A DNA stretch of 64,000 nucleotides from NCBI RefSeq assembly GCF_002214185.1, contig NZ_CP022161.1, forward strand, positions 5,021,767 to 5,085,766. Direction: 5' to 3'. The notes under the pieces are model-generated. The model worked only from the letters and a program-made list of their open reading frames with translations. It had not been told where the DNA came from and searched no databases. Both the position numbers and the translations under genes were made by a program. This document shows positions 42,301 through 49,860 of this stretch, piece by piece. The DNA comes from Streptomyces capitiformicae (GTDB lineage: Bacteria; Actinomycetota; Actinomycetes; Streptomycetales; Streptomycetaceae). The stretch's first letter is position 1, and the number at the start of each line of letters is the position of its first letter.

Positions 42301-43225
42301 TGTTCCAGACCTCGCGGCCCTCGGTCACCAGCCGCTGCGCCAGCTCGGGCGGGCAGGCCTCACCGCCGAAGATCAGCAGCCGTACGTCGCCCAGCGCCTC
42401 GGGCTCCCACAGCGCGGCCAGCGTCGGCACGGTCGAGACGACGGTGATCTCCTGCTCGACCAGCCAGTGCCCCAGATCGGCACCGCTCCTGACCTGCGCA
42501 CGCGGCACCGGCACCAGACAGGCCCCGTACCGCCAGGCCAGCCACATCTCCTCGCAGGAGGCGTCGAAGGCGACCGACAGCCCGGCCATCACCCGGTCCC
42601 CGGGCCCGATCGGCTCCTCGGTGAGGAACAACGCGGCCTCGGCGTCCACGAACGCGGCGGCGCTGCGATGGCTCACGGCGACGCCCTTGGGCTTGCCGGT
42701 GGACCCGGAGGTGAAGATGATCCACGCGTCGTGCTCGACCCCGGGCCGCGCGGCCGCGGCCTCGGACGTGCCGTTGACGGTGAGCCGGTGCCCGGCCCCG
42801 ACGACCGCCCGCACCTCGGCCTCCCCGAACACCAGCTCGGCCCGCTCATCGGGATCCTCGGCGTCCACCGGGACGTACGCGGCACCGGCGGCCAGCACCG
42901 CGAGGATCGCCACGTACAGCTCATTGGTGCCCGACGGCACCCGCACGCCCACCCGGTCGCCGAGCCCGACCCCGGCGGACCCCAACTTCCGCCGCAGACG
43001 CTCGACCTCGACGGCCAGTTCCCGGTAGGTGAGCCTCCGCTTCCCGTCGTCCAGCGCGGGCTCGTCCGGGTACGACCGTACGGACGCCTCGAAGACGTCG
43101 ACGAGCGTCCGCGGTGACGCGGCGGGCCCCGCGGCGAAGCGGGCCGAGCCGTCGGACTCTCCCGTTCCCTCCGTCAGCTCGCCGTCGAGCAGCGTGAGGT
43201 CGGGACTGTCGTATACGGCGGCCAT
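39350..43225 (-). CDS. Pls/PosA-like membrane-bound single-module NRPS
   Basis: 1291 residues. An adenylation domain (about 45-500) has TSGSTGKPKG at 172-181, FDASCEEMW with the aspartate expected for an alpha-amino-acid substrate, NTYGPTEATV, YRSGDLVK and RTSGKVDRNAL. A carrier domain follows, with phosphopantetheine Ser552 in GGGSL. There is no condensation or thioesterase domain. The C-terminal 700 residues contain about six membrane helices in pairs alternating with soluble left-handed-helix-like repeats (hexapeptide style), as in epsilon-poly-lysine synthetase Pls, where this part joins residues into a homopolymer. Product unknown. The ATG at 43225 follows GAGG. Its stop overlaps the region before the M1 peptidase gene. 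Confidence 0.85.
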   Translation of the reverse strand: MAAVYDSPDLTLLDGELTEGTGESDGSARFAAGPAASPRTLVDVFEASVRSYPDEPALDDGKRRLTYRELAVEVERLRRKLGSAGVGLGDRVGVRVPSGTNELYVAILAVLAAGAAYVPVDAEDPDERAELVFGEAEVRAVVGAGHRLTVNGTSEAAAARPGVEHDAWIIFTSGSTGKPKGVAVSHRSAAAFVDAEAALFLTEEPIGPGDRVMAGLSVAFDASCEEMWLAWRYGACLVPVPRAQVRSGADLGHWLVEQEITVVSTVPTLAALWEPEALGDVRLLIFGGEACPPELAQRLVTEGREVWNTYGPTEATVVACASLMSGEEPIRIGLPLGGWELAVVDEAGEPVPMGGSGQLVIGGVGLARYLDAEKDAEKYAPLKSLGWERAYRSGDLVKAEPEGLIFLGRADEQIKLGGRRIELGEVDAALQALPGVAGAAAAVRTARSGNQLLVGYVVTQDGWDQAAAVEKLRAELPAALVPLLAPVTELPTRTSGKVDRNALPWPLPELETAGPAEELYGTEAWLAEQWAEVLGVPVGGAEDDFFAIGGGSLAAAQLTTKLRSRYPSVAVLDIYQRPTVRKLARYLEESGQEDGAERAVTPVPVRARVVQSLLLVTLFTLLGLRWVVPLAALGNLLTPYGWLPTAPWWAVVAGAVLFFSPPGRLAIAAGGARLLLRGVEPGRYARGGSVHLRLWAAERLAEFSGATSLTGVWLERYARALGAKVGADVDLHTLPPVTGLLKLGRGAAVESEVDLSGYWLDGDRLEIGAVKVGAGAVVGTRSMLLPGARVGKRAEVAPGSAVAGQVPTGQRWAGAPAVKLGKAKRNWPKERPQRGLFWRASYGVTGVGLTALPLLALVAALAVLGLFVDPDAGLGAALRGAAIGLVPATLAFGAAYALLLLVAVRLLSLRLREGTHPTHSRIGWQAWTVTQLMDRSRETLFPLYAGLVTPVWLRLLGMRIGKGAEVSTVLALPSLTTVGDGAFLADDTLTAPYELGGGWMRIGRAEIGRRAFLGNSGMTAPGRSVPEGGLVGVLSATPKKAKKGSSYLGLPPVKLPRSTAGGDQSRTYEPPARLLWARALVELCRIVPVFCSAGLALLTVAALSVLGGWAWLLGGVVLLGAGAVGAVLSIVAKWLLVGRHRSGEHPLWSGFVWRNELADTFVEVLAVPWLAGSVPGTPVLNLWLRGLGARIGRGVWVESYWLPETDLVTLGDGATVNRGCVLQTHLFHDRILRTDTVELREGATLGPGGIVLPGSVVGARTTLGPASLVMAAESVPDDTRWLGNPIEAWRR

Positions 43226-43467
43226 CGGATCCTCGCCTCTCGAACCCGGACCATCCGGGGGCGCCGACGGGCCCACAGGTCTGCCTGGGGATGTTCCGTT
43301 GTGGCGCCGAACAAGCCCAATACTCTAGTGCTCGGATGACTACGGCCTGTTGAGACGGCCAAGCGGGGGCAACCGCGAGACGACCCGAAGCCTCCAGGGC
43401 ATACCCCCTGACCTGGGGTTTCTCCGGGAAGGAGAGACGTCCCCCACATTTCGGCGCTGTTAACCAA

Positions 43468-43499
43468 CGAAGGCCGCGACCTGATGGTCGCGGCCTTCG
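43468..43499 (-). terminator. Terminator of tRNA-Leu
   Basis: CGAAGGCCGCGACC (43468-43481) and GGTCGCGGCCTTCG (43486-43499), perfect 14-base arms with a 4-base loop, 9 bases beyond the tRNA 3' end. Confidence 0.85.
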
Positions 43500-43507
43500 C
43501 CACAGTG

Positions 43508-43592
43508 TGTCCGAGGGGGGACTTGAACCCCCACGCCCGATAAAGGGCACTAGCACCTCAAGCTAGCGCGTCTGCCATTCCGCCACCCGGAC
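43508..43592 (-). tRNA. tRNA-Leu (anticodon GAG)
   Basis: 85-nt class II tRNA. The acceptor GTCCGGG pairs with CTCGGAC (one G-T pair). The D loop includes TGGCGGAATGGCAGACG, the anticodon stem-loop GCTTGAGGT gives anticodon GAG for CUC/CUU codons, then the long variable arm TGCCCTTTATCGGGCG and the T arm GGGGGTTCAAGTCCCCC. No CCA is encoded. I see no attachment-site duplication or integrase beside it. Confidence 0.95.
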
Positions 43593-43790
43593 AAGGTGTC
43601 TGTCGCGCGGGGTTCCCCTCGCGGCGACGAAGGAAACATTACCAGGCTTTCGAGGGCCCTCGATCACGCCCCGTTCCGGGGACGGCCGGGCGTGAACGGC
43701 GTGTGACGGGCCCGTCCTGCTCTTATGCCGCAGGTGGGGCAGGAGGAGGATGAGGGGGAACCACCAGCAGCGACAGCGGGAGGAACCAGC

Positions 43791-45116
43791 GTGAGCGAGA
43801 CGGACACGGCCAGGCGCGTGACCGGCGAGGACGAGGTCGTCGACCTCTGCCGCGAGCTGATCCAGATCGACACCAGCAACTTCGGCGACCACTCCGGCCC
43901 GGGCGAACGCAAGGCCGCCGAGTACGTCGCCGAGAAGCTCGCCGAGGTGGGGCTCGAACCGAGGATCTTCGAGTCGCACCCGGGCCGCGCCTCCACGGTG
44001 GCCCGCATCGAGGGCGAGGACCCGTCCCGGCCCGCGCTGCTCATCCACGGCCACACCGACGTCGTACCGGCCAACGCGGCGGACTGGACCCACCACCCGT
44101 TCTCCGGCGAGGTCGCGGACGGCTGCGTGTGGGGCCGGGGCGCGGTCGACATGAAGGACATGGACGCGATGACGCTGGCGGTCGTACGGGACCGGCTGCG
44201 CAGCGGCCGCAAGCCCCCGCGCGACATCGTGCTCGCCTTCCTCGCGGACGAGGAGGCCGGCGGTACATACGGCGCGAAGTACCTGGTCAAGAACCATCCC
44301 GACCTCTTCGAGGGTGTCACCGAGGCGATCAGCGAGGTGGGCGGGTTCTCGTTCACCGTGAGCGAGCAGCGACGGCTCTATCTGATCCAGACGGCCGAGA
44401 AGGGCATGCACTGGATGAAGCTGACCGTGGCCGGCACGGCCGGGCACGGGTCGATGATCCACCGGGACAACGCGATCACCGAGCTGTCGGAGGCCGTCGC
44501 GCGGCTCGGCCGCCACACGTTCCCGGTGCGGGTCACCAAGACGACCCGGGCCTTCCTCGACGAACTCGGCGACGCGCTCGGCACCGAACTCGACCCGGAG
44601 AACATGGAGGGCACCCTCGCCAAGCTCGGCGGCATCGCCAAGCTCATCGGCGCGACCCTCGGGAACACCGCCAACCCGACGCAGCTGGGCGCCGGTTACA
44701 AGGTCAACGTCATCCCGGGCGAGGCCACCGCGCACGTGGACGGGCGGTTCCTGCCCGGGTTCGAGGAGGAGTTCCTCGCCGACCTCGACCGGATCCTCGG
44801 CCCGAACGTGCGGCGCGAGGACGTGCACTCCGACAAGGCGCTGGAGACCTCCTTCGACGGGGCGCTCGTGGACGCGATGCAGTCCGCGCTGGTCGCCGAG
44901 GACCCGGCCGCGAAGGCGGTCCCGTACATGCTCTCCGGGGGCACGGACGCCAAGTCCTTCGACGACCTCGGCATCCGTGGCTTCGGTTTCGCGCCGCTCA
45001 AGCTGCCGCCGGAGCTGGACTTCGCGGGCATGTTCCACGGCGTCGACGAAAGGGTGCCGGTGGAGGGTTTGAAGTTCGGCGTGCGCGTGCTCGACCGTTT
45101 CATCGACGCGTCCTGA
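43791..45116 (+). CDS. M20-family metallopeptidase (dinuclear zinc)
   Basis: 441 residues. Metal ligands are visible in ALLIHGHTDVVPA, WGRGAVDMKDMDAM, FLADEEAGG (catalytic Glu and metal Glu) and a C-terminal FAGMFHGVDERVP histidine. The dimerisation insert contains GTAGHGSMIHRDNAI. It belongs to the M20 dipeptidase/deacylase group, cytoplasmic, and removes N-terminal or acyl groups from small peptides. The GTG at 43791 follows GGGAGGAA. It runs toward the chaplin genes with a 183-base gap. Confidence 0.9.
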   Translation: MSETDTARRVTGEDEVVDLCRELIQIDTSNFGDHSGPGERKAAEYVAEKLAEVGLEPRIFESHPGRASTVARIEGEDPSRPALLIHGHTDVVPANAADWTHHPFSGEVADGCVWGRGAVDMKDMDAMTLAVVRDRLRSGRKPPRDIVLAFLADEEAGGTYGAKYLVKNHPDLFEGVTEAISEVGGFSFTVSEQRRLYLIQTAEKGMHWMKLTVAGTAGHGSMIHRDNAITELSEAVARLGRHTFPVRVTKTTRAFLDELGDALGTELDPENMEGTLAKLGGIAKLIGATLGNTANPTQLGAGYKVNVIPGEATAHVDGRFLPGFEEEFLADLDRILGPNVRREDVHSDKALETSFDGALVDAMQSALVAEDPAAKAVPYMLSGGTDAKSFDDLGIRGFGFAPLKLPPELDFAGMFHGVDERVPVEGLKFGVRVLDRFIDAS

Positions 45117-45299
45117 TCCTCAACCGGCTTTGTTCTGTCCCGAATTGCGCGCTGAAACGACACTCCAGTATTCGGCAGCTCGTACGACGATCGACCGTGG
45201 CGAGTGAATCGGACCATCAGCTCGTAGCTCGATTACTCCCTCCTCGTTACAGGTGATGCGACTCGCTACTCGGGGTCGCATTGCCAACAAGGAGGAATA

Positions 45300-45533
45300 A
45301 TGATCAAGAAGGTCGTCGCTGCTGCGGCTGCCACCGGTGGTCTGGTGCTCGCGGGTGCGGGTCTGGCTGTCGCCGACGCCGGTGCCCACGGTGCCGCCGT
45401 GCACTCCCCGGGTGTCGCGTCGGGCAACGTCGTCCAGGTGCCCGTCGACGTCGCCACGAACGTGTGCGGCAACACGGTCAACGTGATCGGGCTGCTGAAC
45501 CCCGCCTTCGGCAACACCTGCATCAACAAGTGA
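45300..45533 (+). CDS. chpH: Short chaplin (ChpH type)
   Basis: 77 residues. The signal peptide KKVVAAAAATGGLVLAGAGLA is cleaved near AVADA. One chaplin domain (about residues 28-77) follows, with SPGVASGNVVQVPVDV and NVIGLLNPAFGN. Its two cysteines, Cys56 and Cys74, form the disulfide needed for amyloid assembly. Short chaplins coat aerial hyphae and lower surface tension so that hyphae can leave the wet substrate. Strong ribosome site AAGGAGGA. A long chaplin gene follows, as for chpH-chpC in S. coelicolor. Confidence 0.95.
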   Translation: MIKKVVAAAAATGGLVLAGAGLAVADAGAHGAAVHSPGVASGNVVQVPVDVATNVCGNTVNVIGLLNPAFGNTCINK

Positions 45534-45567
45534 CGTTGTGCCTCACCCGGTGAGGGTCTGAAAACCG

Positions 45568-45604
45568 TCGGCCCCGGAGTGCGCGCCATGCACTCCGGGG
45601 CCGA
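45568..45604 (+). terminator. Hairpin between the short and long chaplin genes
   Basis: TCGGCCCCGGAGTGC (45568-45582) and its complement (45590-45604), perfect 15-base arms and a 7-base loop, so the two chaplin genes are probably separate transcripts. Confidence 0.8.
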
Positions 45605-45630
45605 TCGGTCTCTCGGCAAGGTGCAGAAGA

Positions 45631-45658
45631 TCAGAACATCTGGTTCAGAACATCTGGT
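45631..45658. repeat. 14-base tandem duplication before the long chaplin gene
   Basis: TCAGAACATCTGGT occurs twice back to back, ending 19 bases before the start codon at 45678. It lies in the untranslated leader or promoter region. Confidence 0.85.
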
Positions 45659-45677
45659 TAAGGCAGGTAAATCAGCA

Positions 45678-46607
45678 ATGCGACAGGTCACCCGCAAGCG
45701 CCTCATGACGGTGGCGGCCGCGTCCGGCGTGCTCGCCGCGGCCGGCGGCTACGCACACGCCGACTCCGGAGCGCAGGGCTTCGCCGGCAACTCGCCCGGT
45801 GTGCTGTCCGGCAACAACGTTCAGGCCCCGGTGAACGTGCCGGTCAACGTCTGCGGCAACACCGTGAACGTGGTCGGGCTGCTCAACCCGGCGGCCGGCA
45901 ACAAGTGTGCCAACGGATCGGGCGGCGGCCAGCACGCCGACGGCTCCGGTTCGTCGCACGGTGGGTCCCAGGCCCGCGGTCACGCCAGTGACTCGCCGGG
46001 CGTGGCCTCCGGGAACAATGTGCAGGCCCCGGTGAATGTGCCGGTCAATGCCTGCGGCAACAGTGTCAACGTGATCGGCGTCGGCAACACGGCCATGGGC
46101 AACGACTGCTCCAACGGCTCGGGCGGCGGGGGCCACTACGGCGACGGCTCCGGGAACGGTGGGTCCCAGGCCGACGGCCACACGAGCAACTCGCCGGGCG
46201 TGGGCTCCGGGAACAATGTGCAGGCCCCGGTGGACGTGCCGGTCAACGTGTGCGGCAACGGCGTCAGCGTGGCCGGCATCGGCAACGGGGTCACGGACAA
46301 CGACTGCGGGAACTCGGGCGGCGGAGGGGCGCACGAGAACCCGGGCGGTGGCCAGCAGAACCCGCCGGGCGAGCCCGGACAGCCGGCCCCGCAGGTGCCC
46401 GAGAAGCCGGGGCAGCCGAACGAGCCGGGCAAGCCCGGTGGCGACACCAACGAGCCGGGTTCGCAGCACGTCACCCAGCCCGGCGGCGCCGCACAGCTCG
46501 CCCAGACCGGCGCCGAGCTGCCGCTCGGTCTGGCACTGCCGGTGGGCGCCGGCGCGCTGCTTGGAGGCGCCCTGATCTACCGCAAGGCCCGGGCCGCGGC
46601 ACTGTAG
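45678..46607 (+). CDS. Long, sortase-anchored chaplin with three chaplin domains (ChpC-like)
   Basis: 309 residues. A signal peptide ending near YAHADS is followed by three chaplin domains, each with a cysteine pair 18 residues apart: Cys59/77, Cys126/144 and Cys192/210. The shared motif is SPG-x-x-SGNNVQAPV. Gly/Ser/His-rich linkers separate them. A Pro/Gly/Glu-rich spacer (about 215-270), the sortase signal LAQTG at 274-278, a hydrophobic segment and the basic end YRKARAAAL follow. Sortase E would join it to the wall. Long chaplins of S. coelicolor (ChpA-C) have two domains, so the third is unusual. Methionine at 45678 chosen for its signal peptide; AAGGCAGG upstream. Confidence 0.93.
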   Translation: MRQVTRKRLMTVAAASGVLAAAGGYAHADSGAQGFAGNSPGVLSGNNVQAPVNVPVNVCGNTVNVVGLLNPAAGNKCANGSGGGQHADGSGSSHGGSQARGHASDSPGVASGNNVQAPVNVPVNACGNSVNVIGVGNTAMGNDCSNGSGGGGHYGDGSGNGGSQADGHTSNSPGVGSGNNVQAPVDVPVNVCGNGVSVAGIGNGVTDNDCGNSGGGGAHENPGGGQQNPPGEPGQPAPQVPEKPGQPNEPGKPGGDTNEPGSQHVTQPGGAAQLAQTGAELPLGLALPVGAGALLGGALIYRKARAAAL

Positions 46608-46617
46608 TGGTACGGAA

Positions 46618-46655
46618 AACGGAGCGGGCCCCGCTGGTGCGGGGCCCGCTCCGTT
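46618..46655. terminator. Bidirectional terminator after the long chaplin gene
   Basis: AACGGAGCGGGCCCCGC (46618-46634) pairs with its complement (46639-46655), 17-base perfect arms and a 4-base loop. It also faces the convergent DUF5703 gene. Confidence 0.85.
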
Positions 46656-46667
46656 CGGTCTGCCCAC

Positions 46668-46856
46668 CTACCACGTGGCGCGCACCTGGCGGATGATCCG
46701 TCGGCGCAACCGCACCCTGCGGCTGCCATCGCGCAGCAGGCTCAGTCGGTCCAGCTCCCAGTGTCCGTACTCGGCATGGTCCGTCAGCAGGCGTGTGGCG
46801 TCCTTACGGGAGACCCCGCGCGGTACGTACACGTCGACAAATTCGTATTCCGGCAT
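46668..46856 (-). CDS. DUF5703-family small basic protein
   Basis: 62 residues, MPEYEFVDVYVPRGVSRKD at the start, then a helical segment HAEYGHWELDRL and a strongly basic end RVRLRRRIIRQVRATW. Conserved among streptomycetes next to the chaplins; function unknown. Confidence 0.8.
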   Translation of the reverse strand: MPEYEFVDVYVPRGVSRKDATRLLTDHAEYGHWELDRLSLLRDGSRRVRLRRRIIRQVRATW

Positions 46857-46904
46857 CGGAATCTATTGTGCGGGCTGGGGCCCTGTACGGATAGCGTCTG
46901 CACT

Positions 46905-47582
46905 ATGTCTGATGCTGCGCAGCCCACCGCTGCCGAGGTACGCGCCGCCGCCGAGGCGGTCAAGACCGCGCTCGACCGCCATCTCGCGGCGGTCGAGCGG
47001 AGGACGGGAGAGGACGACCCGGCCGTCTACGAGGCGTTCAACGAGCTGGCCGCGGCCGCCGAGGAGTACGACGAATTGCTCTACGACCGCTATGACGAGG
47101 TCACTCCCTTCGAGATCCCCGGCACCGAGGACATGCCGCCGTACACCGGACCCGAGGGACCCAGCGCACTGAGCGTGCTGATCCGCCGGGACTACGCGGT
47201 GGTCGAGCCGCAGCGGTTGCTGGCGCAGGCGCAGCGGGTGGAGGCCGCGGAGGAGCCGTCGGACTCGAACGGGGCGTCCGGCACGGTCCATGGAGCACTG
47301 GGTGTGCTGTTCGGTGAGTTCGAACCGGACGAGATCGCCTCCCGGCACAAGGAGTTCGGCCTGGAGGAGGGCGACTCCACGCTATGGGTGACCGCCGCGG
47401 ACGACACCGCCGATCCCGGCGAATGGCTTGAGGCCCCGTTCGACCAGGTCGATCCCCAACGCGTCGTCTGCCGCTTCGACGTCAGCGCCGTCTTCGACGA
47501 CGAGCCGGACGACGACCTGGAGGACGACCTCGACCTCGAACTGGACGAGGAGGAGGACGAGGAACTGAAACCTCGGGCTTAG
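46905..47582 (+). CDS. Conserved protein with a highly acidic C-terminus, function unknown
   Basis: 225 residues. A helical N-terminal half (TALDRHLAAVERRTGEDDPA, then EAFNELAAAAEEYDELLYDR) with a short PFEIPGTEDMPPYTGPEGP linker leads to a compact second domain (ASGTVHGALGVLFGEFEP, STLWVTAADD). The last 30 residues are nearly all Asp/Glu. No signal peptide. The ATG at 46905 lies 7 bases after TAGCGT, a possible -10 box, and no ribosome site is visible, so the mRNA may be leaderless. Confidence 0.75.
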   Translation: MSDAAQPTAAEVRAAAEAVKTALDRHLAAVERRTGEDDPAVYEAFNELAAAAEEYDELLYDRYDEVTPFEIPGTEDMPPYTGPEGPSALSVLIRRDYAVVEPQRLLAQAQRVEAAEEPSDSNGASGTVHGALGVLFGEFEPDEIASRHKEFGLEEGDSTLWVTAADDTADPGEWLEAPFDQVDPQRVVCRFDVSAVFDDEPDDDLEDDLDLELDEEEDEELKPRA

Positions 47583-47691
47583 CCGCGGGCAGTCGTGCCG
47601 CTGGGGCGTTGGGGGAGGGTGGGCGCAGGCGGCACCTCGTAACCGCCGAGCCGCGGAACCCACCCCCGCCCAGCACCCTCCCCGCAGCAGG

Positions 47692-49860
47692 TCAATCGGA
47701 AGACGGCACCTGGGCCTTCAACAACGTCGGCAGCCGCGTGGTGCGGGGCTTGGCCGACACCTCGGCGACCGCACGAGGCAGCGCCTGCTCCACACCATGC
47801 ACGACGGACAGGTGCCGCTCCGCACGCCCGAAGGCCGTATACACCCAGGGCCGGCTGAGGGCCTGCGCGGCGTCCCCGGGCAGGACGACGACCACGGCCG
47901 GCCACCGGTGCCCCACGGCCTGGTGCGCGGTCAGGGCCCACCCATGCCGCACGGTCCGCTCCACCCGCTCCTTCGGCACGACAACGGCCGCACCCCCGCA
48001 CTCCAGGTGCAGCCCGTCCGCGTCGGCCCCGACCACGCGCCCCGGCGTCGTACGCCCCGGCGCGGGGGAGTAGGCGACGCGGTCGCCCGGGTCGAAGCCG
48101 CCGAAGCGCCCCGGGCCGGGATTCAGCCGCTCCTTGAGCGCGGTGTTGAGCGCCCGCGTCCCGGCCGCGCCCCCATGACCGGGAGTGACCACCTGCACGT
48201 CATCGTCGGGAAGGCCGAAGGCCCGCGGTACGGAGTCCACGACGAGCTGCACGGTCCGGTGCACCGCCTCCCCGGCGTCCCGCACCGGCACGATCACGAC
48301 CTCCTTGCCGGGCGCGTCGACCTGGTTCAGCTCCCCGATCCCGATCCCGGAGACGAGTTCGCCGATGGGCCCGGGGTCGGGCGTCCGCGAGGCGACCTGC
48401 GGACAGGCGCGAGCGGCGAGGAGGTCCGCGAAGACTCGGCCGGGCCCGGCGGACCACAGCACACCGGGGTCGCCGCTGAGCACCAGCCGGGCACCGTCGG
48501 GCAGCGACTCGGCGAGCACGGCGGCCGTCTCGACATCGAGCTGCGGCGCGTCCAGGACCACGAGGAGGTCGATGTCCAGCGCACCGTCGGCGTCCCGGCC
48601 GGGCCCTTCCGCACCGGAGAGCAGCCCGGCGACGGTGGCCACGGCGGTGCCGTCGCCCGCCTCGGCGGTGGCGAGGAGGGAGGCGAACCGGAGTCTCCCG
48701 TCCGCGCTGTGCGTCGCCGCGTACGCCCGCAGCCCGAGCGCCCGGGCGGCGGCGATCAGGGCGGCCGGTTCCGCGCGTGCGGCCTCGCCGCCGGTGTGCA
48801 GCACGAGCCCGTGCGTGGCGACGGCGCGGATCAGCTCCGCGGCGGGCCTCGGCGCCGACGCCGCCGCCGAGGCCCAGTCCGTCGGCTCGTCCTTGGGCAG
48901 GGAGTTCATGACCCGGGCGAGACCGTCGGCGAGGCTCTCCTCGGCGAGGGCGTAACGCTCAAGGCCGATCAGGACGCGCACCGGGCGCTCCTGCTCCGCC
49001 TCGTCGTCCTCGGCATCGCCGGCCGCTGCGGCGGGCGGCGCGTCGTCGAGTGCGTCCTGGAAGACCAGGGCCTCTCCCTCGGCGACGGTGCTCTGGACCG
49101 CCGCGTCCGGGTCGGGAACCGACCGCTGGGCGAGCGCGGCGGCGAGCGCCGGGGCCTCCAGGGCCGTATGCCCGGCGACGGCCGCCTGGTCCAGCAGCCA
49201 TACGGTGACCGCTCGCCCCCGCCGCTCGTCGTCCGGGCCGCACTCCGCGCCGAGGAGTGCCCGGGCGAACCCGTCGGCCTGTTCCGGCCGCACTCCGGGA
49301 ACCCGCAGCAACTGCCAGGGATCCTCACGCAGCCGGCCGCCCGCCCCCTCGCCGAGCACCTCGGCGACCTGCGGCACGAGCGCCTCGGGAGCACCGCCCT
49401 CGGCCAGCACGGCGCGCACGGCCTCGACGGTCTCGCCCGAGGGCGCGGCCGCACCGGCCGGGAGCGCCACAGGCTGCGGCTGCCGCACCGGCTCCGGCGC
49501 GGGCCGACGCGGCGCGGGCTCCGGCTCGCTGAAAACGGTGGCCGCGGGCTTCTGCCCACCCTCCACGGCCCGTACGGCGGCCAGCAGATCCGCGGCCGTA
49601 CCGCTGAGCTTGGCCCCGCTCGCGATCGGCCCCTTCTTCTCGGCCTTGCGCCGCTCGATCCGCTCCCGCTCCAGCCGCTGCGCCTCCAACTCGGCCTGCA
49701 CCTCGGACAATTCGGGCGCGGCCTCGGCGTCACCGGACCCGGGAGCGCCCTCCGTCGTCGGGGTCCCAGCGCCCTCGGTCGTCGGGGTCCCGCCGTCGGG
49801 GGTCCCGTCGCCCCGTCCCGCCGGCTCTTCCGGCTCCGTGGTCGCGGGCTCCGTGCTCAC
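47692..49860 (-). CDS. RecD2-like helicase homologue with degenerate ATPase motifs
   Basis: 722 residues. An acidic, low-complexity N-terminus and a charged helix (about 50-80) precede helix-hairpin-helix-like helical repeats (EALVPQVAEVLGEGAGGRLR, then DPWQLLRVPGVRPEQADGFA) as in RecD2. The helicase core is recognisable but altered. The P-loop position reads LHTGGEAARA (354-363) instead of GGPGTGKT, and the Walker B position reads VLDAPQLD (D437). The C-terminal motifs ALTAHQAVGHRWPAVVVV (from about 642) and YTAFGRAERHL correspond to the RecD motifs around motifs V-VI. ATP hydrolysis seems unlikely. The GTG start overlaps the aldo/keto reductase stop as GTGA. Confidence 0.75.
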   Translation of the reverse strand: MSTEPATTEPEEPAGRGDGTPDGGTPTTEGAGTPTTEGAPGSGDAEAAPELSEVQAELEAQRLERERIERRKAEKKGPIASGAKLSGTAADLLAAVRAVEGGQKPAATVFSEPEPAPRRPAPEPVRQPQPVALPAGAAAPSGETVEAVRAVLAEGGAPEALVPQVAEVLGEGAGGRLREDPWQLLRVPGVRPEQADGFARALLGAECGPDDERRGRAVTVWLLDQAAVAGHTALEAPALAAALAQRSVPDPDAAVQSTVAEGEALVFQDALDDAPPAAAAGDAEDDEAEQERPVRVLIGLERYALAEESLADGLARVMNSLPKDEPTDWASAAASAPRPAAELIRAVATHGLVLHTGGEAARAEPAALIAAARALGLRAYAATHSADGRLRFASLLATAEAGDGTAVATVAGLLSGAEGPGRDADGALDIDLLVVLDAPQLDVETAAVLAESLPDGARLVLSGDPGVLWSAGPGRVFADLLAARACPQVASRTPDPGPIGELVSGIGIGELNQVDAPGKEVVIVPVRDAGEAVHRTVQLVVDSVPRAFGLPDDDVQVVTPGHGGAAGTRALNTALKERLNPGPGRFGGFDPGDRVAYSPAPGRTTPGRVVGADADGLHLECGGAAVVVPKERVERTVRHGWALTAHQAVGHRWPAVVVVLPGDAAQALSRPWVYTAFGRAERHLSVVHGVEQALPRAVAEVSAKPRTTRLPTLLKAQVPSSD

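Noticed and set aside
39542..43117. 1191-codon plus-strand open frame opposite the large synthetase gene
   Set aside because: Typical high-GC shadow frame; the minus strand has clear NRPS motifs throughout.
39350..43225. Multi-gene secondary-metabolite cluster around the synthetase
   Set aside because: Neighbours are housekeeping or unrelated genes; only the M1 peptidase is a plausible partner, and no tailoring, export or MbtH-like gene is present.
43508..43592. tRNA-Leu as an integration site for a mobile island
   Set aside because: No integrase, no direct repeat of the tRNA end and no change in gene character on either side.
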